The notes: generated by a model from the sequence alone, not told the origin. DNA of 64,000 nucleotides from Nocardioidaceae bacterium (GCA_020636935.1 JACJWW010000003.1:100653-164652), one strand, 5' to 3'; positions 25,750 to 35,127 are shown, counted from the stretch's first letter. Numbers and translations: made by a program.

Positions 25750-27707
25750 AAGCAGCCGGTGGGGCGCAGGGTGCCGAGCCCGGTGTTGCGGATCGCCGGG
25801 GTGATCCGCACTTGGGCGTCGTTGATCTGGCCTTGGGCGCCGTACATCTCGAAGGTGTAGGTCTTGCGTTGACCGGGCTTGAGCACGAGGTTGGTCATCA
25901 GCACCCGCTTGCCGTCGAGATTGGTGAGGTAGGCGTCGGTCTCGGCGCCGTTGATGAACATCCGCCCGATCTGGCCGCCGGGGGGTGACATCACGGTGAT
26001 GCTGGTGGAGATCACGCCGGGGGGGTAATGCTCATGCAGGCCCAAGATGCCCACGGGGAGCTTGCCGGGGTCGGCGGGCACGTTCGACTTGAAGTCGACG
26101 CTCATGCTCACTTGTTGTACGCCGGACTTGTCGCACGCCACGGGTGTGGTGCTGGCCTCATAGTCGAGGTAGTACTCCAACTTGGAGGCGGTGGCGTTGT
26201 TGAGGAAGAGCCCAAATTGTGGGGCCTTCGGCTGGCTGGCCGAGGTGTCGCCGCCGATCCGGGTGCTGGCGAGGAGTTGCTGCATGTCTGGCTGTTTGAC
26301 CCACATCCGCACCCGGCTCTCGTCGAGGCCTTGCAACAACGCTGATGCGAAGGAGGCCGGGTCTTTGAGATTGCCGGTGATCTGCTTCATTGCCTGAGAG
26401 GTGATGTCGGTGAAGGTGTTGTCTTGGTCGGTGGCCCCAGGCACCTTCTTGTAGACCTCGTTGAGCAACACTGACGCGGCATTGGAGCCGGTGACGGTCA
26501 GGCCGTGCGATGAGATGGGCGGCATTGCCTTCATCAGGTAACTGGTCGCCACGGTGTCGATGCTGAGCACCCCATCGACTGGCTTCTGGGCGCGCGCCCA
26601 AGCGTTGGCCAAGTTGGCGCTGCCTTCAGCGATGTCGGGCAGCATGTTGGTGTCTTGCGGGTAGATCACCGGCTGCATCGAGAAGACATTCTTCTGCTCG
26701 GGGGTGAGCTTGCCGAAGGGCTTGCTGCGATCCATGTTGAAGAGCTTGTTGGTGCCCTGCTCGCCGAAGCTCAACTTGCCGTCGGTGATGGTGAGTACGC
26801 CGAACGAGCCCGGCATACCGCCCAGGGAGCGGATCTCAGCGTTGGTTTCAAATGAGACCAGGATCCGGTGGGTGCCCTTACCGAAGAGCCAGGGCATCAC
26901 CTTGGCGGTCACCATCGCACCACGAGTGGAGCTGGTGATCTTGGTGAATCCGTTTTGGGCCGAGACGACCGGGCCCCTCAGGATCGGCAACAATCCACGC
27001 GGGTCGATGGCCTGGACCCCGCTGCCCACTCGCTCGGCTTCGGCGTTTGCTGCCTCCAGCTCGGCTGTCATCGCGGCCAAGGGCTCGACGTTGACCTTGC
27101 CATTGCGCGGGGCCAACTTCTTGGGGTCTACGGTCTTCGCGGCCTTGATCACCGTCGGCAACACCTTCTGGCCCAAGACGTCGGCCGACTCCGCGACCAT
27201 CGTGACGGCACTGACGTCATCACCGATGATCGGGAACCGTCCGGCCAGGGCCCACAGGGGTCCGTCGGTATGCCGTCGGGCCGAGTTGGCGCTGTCGGCT
27301 GCGGCCTTGGCTTGAGTCTGGGCAGCGGTGGCTTCGCCCTTGGCCACCAGGCTGGGGATCTGCTGGCCATGGTTGTAGAAGGCCTGAAGCTGGCGACGAG
27401 CCTGGAAGGCCTCGTAGGCCATCCAGAGTCCGGCCAAGATGACCAGCACAGAGACAATGTTGAGCACCGTGGTCAGACGCCGCATCGCTTTGGAGCGACT
27501 GCGCCGGGAGTTGAAGATGGTGCGCCTCTTGCGCACGCGAGGCGACGGTTGCTCGGCCTCGTGATCTGGAGGCTCTAGGCCCTCGGGATCAGCGGATGGC
27601 TCGCTCTGTGGCAGTGAGGCTTCTGCACCATCGCTGGGTGTGCCTTCCTCTCCCCTACGACGCGCACGCCTTTTGGGCGCGCGACGTGCACCACCGGGCT
27701 GAGACAT
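25746..27707 (-). CDS. DUF4012 domain-containing membrane protein
   Basis: ATG 27707 (SQPGGARRAPKRRARRR) gives 653 residues. A basic and acidic low-complexity N-terminus of about 75 residues precedes one membrane helix (VLNIVSVLVILAGLWMAYEAF). A large extracellular part follows with the DUF4012 blocks LVSFETNAEIRSLGGMPGSFGVLTITDGK and VDGVLSIDTVATSYLM. DUF4012 proteins are found in Gram-positive bacteria, sometimes near exopolysaccharide genes; function is unknown. The last codons overlap the convergent AbiEi-like gene by four bases. Confidence 0.88.
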   Translation of the reverse strand: MSQPGGARRAPKRRARRRGEEGTPSDGAEASLPQSEPSADPEGLEPPDHEAEQPSPRVRKRRTIFNSRRSRSKAMRRLTTVLNIVSVLVILAGLWMAYEAFQARRQLQAFYNHGQQIPSLVAKGEATAAQTQAKAAADSANSARRHTDGPLWALAGRFPIIGDDVSAVTMVAESADVLGQKVLPTVIKAAKTVDPKKLAPRNGKVNVEPLAAMTAELEAANAEAERVGSGVQAIDPRGLLPILRGPVVSAQNGFTKITSSTRGAMVTAKVMPWLFGKGTHRILVSFETNAEIRSLGGMPGSFGVLTITDGKLSFGEQGTNKLFNMDRSKPFGKLTPEQKNVFSMQPVIYPQDTNMLPDIAEGSANLANAWARAQKPVDGVLSIDTVATSYLMKAMPPISSHGLTVTGSNAASVLLNEVYKKVPGATDQDNTFTDITSQAMKQITGNLKDPASFASALLQGLDESRVRMWVKQPDMQQLLASTRIGGDTSASQPKAPQFGLFLNNATASKLEYYLDYEASTTPVACDKSGVQQVSMSVDFKSNVPADPGKLPVGILGLHEHYPPGVISTSITVMSPPGGQIGRMFINGAETDAYLTNLDGKRVLMTNLVLKPGQRKTYTFEMYGAQGQINDAQVRITPAIRNTGLGTLRPTGCF

Positions 27708-27763
27708 GGGGCAATCGTAGCGACCCACCGATTGACCCCGTCTGGGCCCGAACGTAGCCTGCA

Positions 27764-28465
27764 ATGGTGAGTGTTGACGTAACCATGAGCCTCGGTGACC
27801 TGCTGATCGAAGACCCGCGTCGGAGTCGAGTGCTTGAGGGCCTAGGCCTCGACTACTGCTGCAATGGACACCGCCCTTTGAGTGAGGCGGTCAGTGAGGC
27901 CTCACTCGACCTGACTGCGGTTGCCAAGGCGCTGGACCTGCCTGATCCACCGCCTGCCCAAGACACGGCCATGCCGGCACAGAATGCCGCGCTGGCCCAC
28001 GACATCGTCGACACCCATCACGCCTACATGTGGGCCGAGATGCCGCGCCTGCAAGCCCTGGTCGACAAGGTCGCTGGTGTGCACGGCGATCGGCACCCAG
28101 AGTTGCTCGAGGTGCAGGCCACCTACACCAAGGCGGTGGCTGCGCTCGACCCCCACATGAGCACCGAGGAGCGGGTGGTCTTCCCGGCGATCACCAAGAT
28201 GGAGAAGTCGCAGGCGCTCGAGCGCTCACTGGCCGATGACATCCTGGAGTTGCGCGCCGAGCATGATGCTGTGGGTGAACTGCTCAAGTCGATCCGCAGC
28301 CTCACCGCCGACTTCGCCGTGCCTGCTGACGCTTGTGCGTCGTACAAGATGATGCTGAGTGGGCTCGAGGAGATGGAGCGCGACCTGCACGAGCACATCC
28401 ACAAGGAAAACAATGTGCTCTTCCCACGGGTCTTGGAGCTTGAGGCCCAGTTGGACGGACGCTGA
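27764..28465 (+). CDS. ric: Iron-sulfur cluster repair di-iron protein (Ric/YtfE/ScdA)
   Basis: Ric proteins restore Fe-S clusters damaged by nitric oxide or oxidants. The 233-residue protein has the ScdA N-terminal domain (LLIEDPRRSRVLEGLGLDYCCNGHRPL) with the conserved CC pair. The hemerythrin-like domain shows the expected metal-ligand residues in HHAYMWAEMP, HMSTEERVVFP, EHDAVGELL and HIHKENNVLFPR. It could help cope with NO made during nitrite metabolism encoded at 35-45 kb, though it is not in that operon. Confidence 0.94.
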   Translation: MVSVDVTMSLGDLLIEDPRRSRVLEGLGLDYCCNGHRPLSEAVSEASLDLTAVAKALDLPDPPPAQDTAMPAQNAALAHDIVDTHHAYMWAEMPRLQALVDKVAGVHGDRHPELLEVQATYTKAVAALDPHMSTEERVVFPAITKMEKSQALERSLADDILELRAEHDAVGELLKSIRSLTADFAVPADACASYKMMLSGLEEMERDLHEHIHKENNVLFPRVLELEAQLDGR

Positions 28466-28491
28466 GCTTCGAAGTAGGGCCGGCACTTTGA

Positions 28492-29508
28492 TCAGGCGAC
28501 CAGCAGGACGCCGGCCAGTGACACGGCTGTGACCACGATCGTGGAGGCGACTGCGAGCACGAGAGGCTTGACCCCAACGGACCGGAGGGCGTCTCGTCGT
28601 ACGCCGCAGCCCAGCGCAAACATCGCTGCGGACAGCAGCCCCGTCTGGAGATAGCGCACTGGCGTGGTCACCTCGCTGGGCAGCGCGAAGGTGCTGGTGA
28701 TGACCACCATCGCGAGGAAGCCGAGCACGAAGAGGGGGATCAAGGGCGGCCTGGCTCCGGGCGAAGTCGTTGAGGTGGAGCGATTGCGCTGCCAGATGCT
28801 GAGCGCAGCCATGATCGGGGCAAGCATGAGCACACGGGCGAGTTTGACGATCACGGCGACACCCAAGGCTCCGCCACCGATGGCTCCGGCGGCGGCAACG
28901 ACCTGGGCGACCTCATGGATCGACCCGCCCGCCCAGAGGCCAGCGGTGTGGTCGTCGAGACCGAGGAGATTGGCCAGGATTGGGATGACCGCGATCATCG
29001 CGGTGCCGAAGACCACGACGAGCGCGATGCTGCTCGCGACCTCCTCTTCTTCAGCCTCCACGACGGCGTCGGCAGCGGCAACGGCGGCGGCTCCGCAGAT
29101 CGAGAAGCCGCAGGCGATCAGGAGGCGTTGGGTCCAACTCAGCCCCAGCAGTGAGCCGATCCAAAGTGTGGCCAGGAGCCCGACCGTGACAATGACCACT
29201 ACGACCACGATCATCCCGGCTCCCAGGCCGGCAATGTCTTGGAGCGACAGCTGCAGGCCGAGCAGCACGATGCCGGCGCGGAGCAGGTGCTTGGCGGAGA
29301 AGTCCAGTCCAGGTTGTGCGCTGGTGGGGAGTACGCCGAGATTGACGAGTACGGCGCCCGCGACGATCGCCAGCAGCAGTGGGCTGAGGATTGGGATGAG
29401 TAAGTTGATTGCGATGCTGCTGAATGCGACGAGCAAGCTGAGGGTGATCCCGGTGAAGGTGCTTCCGCCGCTGGGCTGCGGGAGGGGATCGGCGGACATG
29501 GTGTCCAT
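28492..29508 (-). CDS. YeiH/UPF0324 family putative sulfate exporter
   Basis: ATG 29508 follows GAGGAGAC and gives 338 residues. It is an integral membrane protein with about ten helices. The family motifs LRAGIVLLGLQLSL, CGFSICGAAAVAAADAVVEAEEEEVA, AGGSIHEVAQVVAAA and YLQTGLLSAAMFALGCG are present. The substrate assignment (sulfate/sulfonate) is by family name only. It faces the ric gene convergently. Confidence 0.9.
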   Translation of the reverse strand: MDTMSADPLPQPSGGSTFTGITLSLLVAFSSIAINLLIPILSPLLLAIVAGAVLVNLGVLPTSAQPGLDFSAKHLLRAGIVLLGLQLSLQDIAGLGAGMIVVVVVIVTVGLLATLWIGSLLGLSWTQRLLIACGFSICGAAAVAAADAVVEAEEEEVASSIALVVVFGTAMIAVIPILANLLGLDDHTAGLWAGGSIHEVAQVVAAAGAIGGGALGVAVIVKLARVLMLAPIMAALSIWQRNRSTSTTSPGARPPLIPLFVLGFLAMVVITSTFALPSEVTTPVRYLQTGLLSAAMFALGCGVRRDALRSVGVKPLVLAVASTIVVTAVSLAGVLLVA

Positions 29509-29645
29509 TGTCTCCTCATCGTGACTTGGTTGCGGCCTTTGCCGGGACAATCGTTGCCTGCTTGACCATCACTGGGATCCAATGGCCACTTGGCTGACCA
29601 CGTGTTGGCCTCCATCCACAGGGCTGATCGTCGTACCTGACGAGG

Positions 29646-30650
29646 GTGGGCTTGGCATGTCAGGGTGCGTGCGTGCATGACAACCAGGCTGGGCCAACCA
29701 CTGTCGCGGAGTTTGCCCGGCGCTATCTGTCTGACCGGGTGCTTCGACCCAAGACGATCAAGGGCTATGAGTCTCTTCTCAACTCTCGGATCTTGCCCTT
29801 CTTCGCCCAGATGACCTTGAGCGAGGTGACCTTGGGGCAGATCAAGATCTGGCGGGCATCGCTGGATCCAGCCACTGCTTCGACCAATGCGGCGGCTTAT
29901 AGGTTGTTGCGCTCGATCCTGCAGGCGGCCGTCGAGGAGGAGCTGATCGCCCGGGCGCCCCCGAAGATCAGGGGAGCCGGCAATGCGCCGGTGAGGTATG
30001 TCGCGATCCCGGCGACTTTCGAAGAGTTGGCCATCATCGTGGAGCAGATGCCGGAGCGGTTGAGGCTGCTGATCATCATTGCCGCCTTCGTGGGTTTGCG
30101 AGAGGGCGAGTTGCTTGAGTTGCGACGACTGGACATTGACACCTCAAGCGGAGTGATCAAGGTCAGCCGCAAGATCGACAAAGACGCCAACCCCAATGCG
30201 CGTGGGGCCTGTGTCAACTGCGGGCGACCAATCAGTGCGCCCAAGACCAGAAGCGGGATCCGCACTGTGCATCTGCCGCCGCCATTCTGGGAGCTGCTGT
30301 GCGATCACCTCGCGTCGTACGCCGCACCCGGCCCGACCGGATTGTTGTTTCCAGGTGAGCGCACCGATCACATGAGCGTGCGCTATCTGATGGACCGTTA
30401 TCGCCCAGCTCGTGAGGCCGCCGGGCGCCCCGACCTGACCATCCACCACCTGCGCCACACTGCACTCACTCTGGCCGGCCAGCACGGGGCGACGGCTGCC
30501 GAGCTGCAGGCCCGAGCTGGGCATTCTTCTCAAGCCGCGATGGCGATCTACCAGCACGCGACCATCGAGCGTGACCGGATGCTGGCGGCAAGGATCGGGG
30601 AGAGTTATGTGGCTTGGGCCCGGTCTGCAGAGACCCCAAGAGCCAAGTAG
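29646..30650 (+). CDS. Tyrosine recombinase/integrase (phage-integrase family)
   Basis: The N-terminal core-binding domain (TVAEFARRYLSDRVLRPKTIKGYESLLNSRILPFF) precedes a catalytic domain. The Arg is in FVGLREGELLELRRLD, then HHLRHTALTLAG, GHSSQAAMAIYQHA with the nucleophilic Tyr. A Cys pair (GACVNCGRP) suggests a metal knuckle in the insert before the catalytic core. It appears intact. GTG 29646 or GTG 29673 could be the start. Its C-terminal domain is homologous to the decayed fragments at 45369-45744, 48074-48190, 49683-49781 and 52829-52950. No attachment site was recognised. Confidence 0.93.
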   Translation: MGLACQGACVHDNQAGPTTVAEFARRYLSDRVLRPKTIKGYESLLNSRILPFFAQMTLSEVTLGQIKIWRASLDPATASTNAAAYRLLRSILQAAVEEELIARAPPKIRGAGNAPVRYVAIPATFEELAIIVEQMPERLRLLIIIAAFVGLREGELLELRRLDIDTSSGVIKVSRKIDKDANPNARGACVNCGRPISAPKTRSGIRTVHLPPPFWELLCDHLASYAAPGPTGLLFPGERTDHMSVRYLMDRYRPAREAAGRPDLTIHHLRHTALTLAGQHGATAAELQARAGHSSQAAMAIYQHATIERDRMLAARIGESYVAWARSAETPRAK

Positions 30651-30748
30651 AGCAGGCAGATCGACGTGGATGGTGGCCTCGGTTGACCCGCCAAGTGGGC
30701 AGGGCTATTTTCATCGATCACGAGCCTGCTTAATGATGGAGTCCTGAC

Positions 30749-30847
30749 ATGGCCATGAGATTGCGACCCAACGCCGTGCCAGGTCCACCCATGGCAGGGC
30801 ATGGCGGTCTCACTGCCTGCGTTCAGTCTGCGCTTGAGAGTAGGTAG
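30749..30847 (+). CDS. Possible 32-residue small protein ahead of the MoxR/VWA operon
   Basis: ATG 30749 follows GATGGAGTCCTGAC, with GGAG eight bases upstream. The frame reads MAMRLRPNAVPGPPMAGHGG and ends in TAG two bases before the next gene starts. The sequence is Pro/Gly-rich with no recognised domain. It could be a leader peptide, a small gene or chance. Confidence 0.3.
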   Translation: MAMRLRPNAVPGPPMAGHGGLTACVQSALESR

Positions 30848-30849
30848 GG

Positions 30850-32019
30850 GTGTTGACCTCTATTGGGCCCGCTCCAGACGGCGGCGCTCTTGACCTTGAC
30901 CTCGATTGCTTCAACGGCGCGATCGGAGCACCGGGCACCAAGCATCCCGTAACGATCAGTCCTGATTGGCAGGTGATCACCCCCCACGACGTGGAGGCCG
31001 AGCGGATCGCCGAAGCGTTTGGGGGGGCTACCTCCTGTGTGACCCATTTGGATCGCGCAGTCGAGGCATTTCGAGCCTCACTGGGCCTGTTGTCGCGCGC
31101 CGAGAGGGTGCCGCTTCAGGCTGGCCGTCAAGGGAAGTGGGGGCTCGGCAGAGGCTGCGCTGTCGTTGGCTGTTGCCGCGGGAAGTCATTTGGCAATCTC
31201 GCTGCCGCCGCCCGCCACACCCGGTCGCCAGCACATCTGGCCAAACGGCACCGGGTGCCTCAAGAGCACCTCGAGGCTCTTCTGCTCGCAGCGGCTGGCA
31301 CCTGGGGTGATTGGGAGGCCAGCCCGAGAGTTGACCGTCACATCCGTGGCCTGATCCGTGAGCCCGGTGGGGTCGGGGATCTCTGGACCGCGGGTATCCA
31401 TCCTGACCAAATCCCCACCTTGGCTGCGGTTGCCTCAGGTGTGGATGAGCCACTTCCGGTCAACTTCTATCTGGGCCTGATCTATGGCGGAGTCGACCAA
31501 GATTGGGTCAGTGAAGTCTTGGCCCAGCACCCTGACCCTGACACGGCGGCTTGGCTGGTTTGGCTTGATCCGCCACCCAAACGCGCCAGTGCGAATGCCT
31601 GGGCTGCGTGGCTGAACTTTGGGGTCAGCAGGACCGACGTACTCACCGTGATCGATGCCGCTATCTCCCCCGAATATGTTCTTGAGACTGCCTCCAGCCA
31701 AGGGCTCCCGATCAGGTCGGTGGCTGCTCAACTGGCCGATTGGGCCAGCGCGGATTGTGTCTTGCGGCCCGAGCACTTCGACGTACTCAAAAGACACGGG
31801 TTTGACACGCAGTGGCCATCACGGCGCGCGATCGACTCTGTCAACGAGCTCGTCGAGCAGGCTGTTGGGGCGGGTCCATCCGGGCTGCTGGTGGCCCCTG
31901 ATCGCACCGAACTTGCGGTGATGTTGAAGGTGCTGGGCAACCGCTACGAGGTGCTCGCTGCCCTGCAACGGGGCGTGCAAACCACCGCTGACCTGGATGC
32001 CTATCTCAGGGGTTTGTAG
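30850..32019 (+). CDS. Uncharacterised protein with a Cys/His cluster, upstream of a MoxR ATPase
   Basis: I do not recognise this 389-residue protein as a named family. Residues about 104-128 (GCAVVGCCRGKSFGNLAAAARHTRSPAH) show a C-x4-C...H-x5-H pattern that could be a C2H2-like zinc finger. The rest is predicted helical and rich in Trp, Ala and Leu (ANAWAAWLNFGVSRTDVLTVIDAAISPEYV), perhaps helical repeats. GTG 30850 or TTG 30853 starts the gene. It is 73 bases upstream of the MoxR ATPase gene on the same strand and probably in the same operon. Confidence 0.7.
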   Translation: MLTSIGPAPDGGALDLDLDCFNGAIGAPGTKHPVTISPDWQVITPHDVEAERIAEAFGGATSCVTHLDRAVEAFRASLGLLSRAERVPLQAGRQGKWGLGRGCAVVGCCRGKSFGNLAAAARHTRSPAHLAKRHRVPQEHLEALLLAAAGTWGDWEASPRVDRHIRGLIREPGGVGDLWTAGIHPDQIPTLAAVASGVDEPLPVNFYLGLIYGGVDQDWVSEVLAQHPDPDTAAWLVWLDPPPKRASANAWAAWLNFGVSRTDVLTVIDAAISPEYVLETASSQGLPIRSVAAQLADWASADCVLRPEHFDVLKRHGFDTQWPSRRAIDSVNELVEQAVGAGPSGLLVAPDRTELAVMLKVLGNRYEVLAALQRGVQTTADLDAYLRGL

Positions 32020-32092
32020 GGCAATAGTCAATGCGGAGACTGTCGGTGGCCACTGGAAGAATGCACCTCCCACGACACCGAGAGGACGCAAC

Positions 32093-33223
32093 GTGACCAT
32101 CCGCACCAGGAGTGAATACGAAAACGCCCTGCAGGCATTGGGCATTTGTGTGTCCGCCCGCATCCCAGCCTTGTTGTGGGGCAATCCTGGCGAGGGCAAG
32201 ACCGCCGCAGTCGAGTCGGCCGCGCTGACCGGCTGGCATGTCGAGACCATCATCATCACCCACAGTGAGCCATCTGATTTTGCCGGGTTGCCGCTGATCA
32301 ACGACGGCTCGGTCACCCTGGCGCCCCCTGCCTGGGCCCGGCGCCTGGCAGACCACGACGGCCCCTCGATCGCCTTCTTCGATGAGTTCAGCACGGCTTC
32401 CCCCTCGTTGCAGGCAGCAGCGCTGCGGCCACTGACTCATTACGAGGTGGGGTCATTGCAGTTGCCTGAGACGGTCTCTTTCGTCGCCGCGGCAAACCCA
32501 GCAGATGTCGCCGCTGCGGGATGGGAGCTGGCCGCCCCCACGGCGAGCCGCTTCGTACACCTTGATTGGGCGCTGCCCTATGAGGTCTACGCCGAGGGGC
32601 TGATCACGGGCAAGTGGCCGACGATGCCTGTCTATGGTGAGCCAGCCAACTTCGCGCGCACCCTTGAGACGGAGTCGGTCATGGTGACGGGCTTCCTTCG
32701 GGCCCGTGAGTCTCAGTTGAGTGTGATCCCGAAGCAAGCCCAAGAGCGCGGGCGAGCCTTCCCCACACCTCGCACCTGGCACTACGCGGCCCGGTTGTCT
32801 GCGTTTGCCCAGGCAGTTGGCGCCAATGCTGAAGTACGCCGCCTCCTGATCGCTGGCTGCCTCGGTGGGGCTGTTGCCCATGAATACCTCACCTGGGCCA
32901 ACAACCAAGACCTGCCTGATCCAGAAGACCTGCTCGCTGACCCCACCGCCGTCGACTTCACAGGGATGCGTGCAGACCGGGTCTTCGTCACGCTTCAGGC
33001 GGTGTTGGGGGCATTTTCGCGCACACCCACCCCGGAGCGTTGGGCGCGAGCAATCGACGTATGTGCCCGTGCTGCAGATCAGAGCGGTGTCGACCCGGCC
33101 GTGCCAGTGGTGCGCTCCCTGATGCGCCCTGACACCCGGCCCAAGGATTCGTCAGTGCCAGCCTCGATCAAGGTCTTTGCTCCCTCGCTCGCGTTGGCCG
33201 GGCTGCTGCCGAAGGCGCCCTAG
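32093..33223 (+). CDS. MoxR-like AAA+ ATPase
   Basis: GTG 32093 follows GAGAGGA and gives 376 residues. The AAA+ core has Walker A WGNPGEGKTAAVES, Walker B SIAFFDEFSTAS, sensor 1 FVAAANPADV and an arginine-finger-like TASRFVHLDW. MoxR ATPases usually act as chaperones with a VWA partner (as RavA-ViaA, CbbQ-CbbO and NorQ-NorD do). Such a partner is encoded directly downstream with a one-base gap. Target unknown. Confidence 0.87.
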   Translation: MTIRTRSEYENALQALGICVSARIPALLWGNPGEGKTAAVESAALTGWHVETIIITHSEPSDFAGLPLINDGSVTLAPPAWARRLADHDGPSIAFFDEFSTASPSLQAAALRPLTHYEVGSLQLPETVSFVAAANPADVAAAGWELAAPTASRFVHLDWALPYEVYAEGLITGKWPTMPVYGEPANFARTLETESVMVTGFLRARESQLSVIPKQAQERGRAFPTPRTWHYAARLSAFAQAVGANAEVRRLLIAGCLGGAVAHEYLTWANNQDLPDPEDLLADPTAVDFTGMRADRVFVTLQAVLGAFSRTPTPERWARAIDVCARAADQSGVDPAVPVVRSLMRPDTRPKDSSVPASIKVFAPSLALAGLLPKAP

Positions 33224-33224
33224 C

Positions 33225-34496
33225 GTGGACCATCAAAAGCTCGCGGCCGCCAAGCTCTGGCTGATCAGCACCCCACCCCCGGGCGCTGCTCGCCGAGTCG
33301 ATCAGCCGCGCGACCTTCCCTATCTGTCCCAGGCTCTCTATGCGCTGATCGCGGTGAGCGATCCTGATGTGGAGCAGATGACCTGTGATGAGTGGTGGAG
33401 GGTCTACATCAACGAGACTTGGTTGGATGCCGCGACCGTGCCCGAGATTGGCGCCGAGCTCGCGCACGTGACCTGGCATCTGCTCGCCGATCATGCCGCT
33501 CGGGCTCGCGACCAAGACGTAGACCGGAGCACCGCTAAGTCTTGGGAGCAGGCCGCCGATGTCACCGTGTCGCACACGCTGGCCCCCGACAAGTTGAAGC
33601 CCCGACGCCTACCAACCGCCAAGAAACTGCGCCTTCCTGAGGCACGCTCGGCCGAAGAGTATTTCGCTCTGATCTCACGGCTGCCGCCAAAGGCCAAGGA
33701 TGGCGAAGGTGACCCAGGCGATCTGGAGCCGACCGACGGGTGCGGCAGCGGTGCTGACGGCCTGCGACGTCGCAACGAATACGGCCCCGAGACTGACGTC
33801 GGTGCGGTCGCAAAACATGAGGCCACCGAGATCCGCAAGCAGGTCGCCGTCGAATACAAGCGCCACCAGACCACCCGCGGTGGAGACCCCGGCGACGCGC
33901 TCCGCTGGGTCAAGCAGACCCTCGACCCGGAGGTGCCTTGGGAGCCGCTGTTGGGTGGCGCCGTACGCCGCGCCGTCGGCTGGGCCGCCGGTCGCGGTGA
34001 CTACACCTACACCCGCCCGTCACGCCGGTCGTCGTCGCTGCCCGGGGTGGTCTTGCCGGGCCAGCACCGGCCCGTGCCGCGGGTGTCGATCATCATCGAC
34101 ACCTCCTACAGCGTCGATGACAACCTCTTGGCCCGAGCCCTCGGGGAGGTCGATGGCGCACTCATGTCGCTGGGCGTGCCCGGTGCGCAGATGACAATCT
34201 ATTCGGTCGATGCGGCCGTGCACACTGTCGAAAAGGTACGCCGAGCCCGTGACGCCAAGCTGGTCGGTGCTGGTGGCACTGACCTGCGTTTGGGGTTTCG
34301 CGGTGTGGAGGCCGAACGCCCTCGCCCCGACATCGTGATCTGCTTCACCGACGGCGACACGCCTTGGCCCAGTGCTCCGCCGCCGGGCGCGGTTGTGATC
34401 GCAGCCATCTTGGGCAGACGCGGCTTCAGCCTTCCGCCGACCCCGCAGTGGGCCACCCGGGTCGAGTGTCTCGTCGATGACCGCTGGGCCCGCTGA
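33225..34496 (+). CDS. VWA-like protein (DUF2201 family), MoxR partner
   Basis: GTG 33225 follows the MoxR stop by one base and gives 423 residues. The C-terminal VWA-like domain has a MIDAS-type start VSIIIDTSYSVDD, a later GAGGTDLRLGF and VICFTDGDTPWP. The N-terminal region corresponds to the putative metallopeptidase domain of this family but lacks a clear HExxH: the expected place reads LAHVTWHLLADHAARA. Catalysis is therefore doubtful and a binding role more likely. The middle is a charged linker. Confidence 0.83.
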   Translation: MDHQKLAAAKLWLISTPPPGAARRVDQPRDLPYLSQALYALIAVSDPDVEQMTCDEWWRVYINETWLDAATVPEIGAELAHVTWHLLADHAARARDQDVDRSTAKSWEQAADVTVSHTLAPDKLKPRRLPTAKKLRLPEARSAEEYFALISRLPPKAKDGEGDPGDLEPTDGCGSGADGLRRRNEYGPETDVGAVAKHEATEIRKQVAVEYKRHQTTRGGDPGDALRWVKQTLDPEVPWEPLLGGAVRRAVGWAAGRGDYTYTRPSRRSSSLPGVVLPGQHRPVPRVSIIIDTSYSVDDNLLARALGEVDGALMSLGVPGAQMTIYSVDAAVHTVEKVRRARDAKLVGAGGTDLRLGFRGVEAERPRPDIVICFTDGDTPWPSAPPPGAVVIAAILGRRGFSLPPTPQWATRVECLVDDRWAR

Positions 34497-34538
34497 TGAC
34501 TGGGTGCCCTGAGGCAGGGTCATGGGTCCCGAAAGAGT

Positions 34539-34564
34539 GATACCAATGTGGTATCCTTCTTCTC
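34539..34564 (+). promoter_or_regulatory. Promoter/operator of the Doc toxin-antitoxin operon
   Basis: GATACC (34539-34544) and GGTATC (34550-34555) form a perfect dyad with a five-base spacer, a candidate site for antitoxin autorepression. TATCCT (34552-34557) could be the -10 element. It lies seven bases before the ATG, and no ribosome-binding site is visible, so the mRNA may be leaderless (inference). Confidence 0.55.
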
Positions 34565-34768
34565 ATGGCCATGACTTTGCGACTAGGTCCCGATGACGAG
34601 CACGCACTGTCTCTGCTTGCCGAGGCGGAAGGCGTGAGCAAACAGGAGGCGACTGTGCGCGCCATCCGTGAGGCTGCGGCCCGTCACGTCCATGAAGGCA
34701 AAGTACGCCAGCACTCGGAGGCTGCGCGCAATCGATATGGTGATTTGCTGGACCGGCTCGGCCAGTGA
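34565..34768 (+). CDS. Ribbon-helix-helix-type antitoxin of a Doc system
   Basis: The 67-residue protein AMTLRLGPDDEHALSLLAEAEGVSKQEATVRAIREAA has the short strand plus two helices of a CopG/RHH DNA-binding domain, followed by a basic helical tail that would contact the toxin. Its stop overlaps the toxin GTG (GTGA), the usual coupling. A start at 34571 is also possible. Confidence 0.87.
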   Translation: MAMTLRLGPDDEHALSLLAEAEGVSKQEATVRAIREAAARHVHEGKVRQHSEAARNRYGDLLDRLGQ

Positions 34769-35127
34769 TCGAATACCTCACCTTGGAGGATCTCCTGGTC
34801 TTGATCCAGGACCTCGGAGTGGGACCTATCGGTGACCTGGGTCTACTCGACTCGGCCGCTCATCGACCACAAGTGACCGTCATGGGCGTTGAAGCCTATG
34901 ACAGCCTAGACACCAAGGCGGCCGTGCTCTTGGAGTCGCTGGTGCGCAACCATTCGCTGGTCGACGGCAACAAGCGCCTGGGGTGGCTCGCAGTTGTGGT
35001 CTTCTACGGCCTCAATGAGGTGACCCTGGAAGCACCCGATGATGATGCTTACGACCTAGTCGTCGAGATCGCTTCTGGAGCAGTTGGTTATCCAGATGCA
35101 GCTGTCCGCCTTGGGCGCTGGCATTGA
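34765..35127 (+). CDS. Doc/Fic-family toxin
   Basis: Doc toxins phosphorylate elongation factor Tu and stop translation. The 120-residue protein has the Fic-fold motif NHSLVDGNKRLGW, with the catalytic His and the DGNKR loop. The usual Phe after His-x is Leu here, as in many actinobacterial members. The N-terminal SAAHRPQ block is also typical. It pairs with the RHH gene upstream. Confidence 0.92.
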   Translation: MIEYLTLEDLLVLIQDLGVGPIGDLGLLDSAAHRPQVTVMGVEAYDSLDTKAAVLLESLVRNHSLVDGNKRLGWLAVVVFYGLNEVTLEAPDDDAYDLVVEIASGAVGYPDAAVRLGRWH

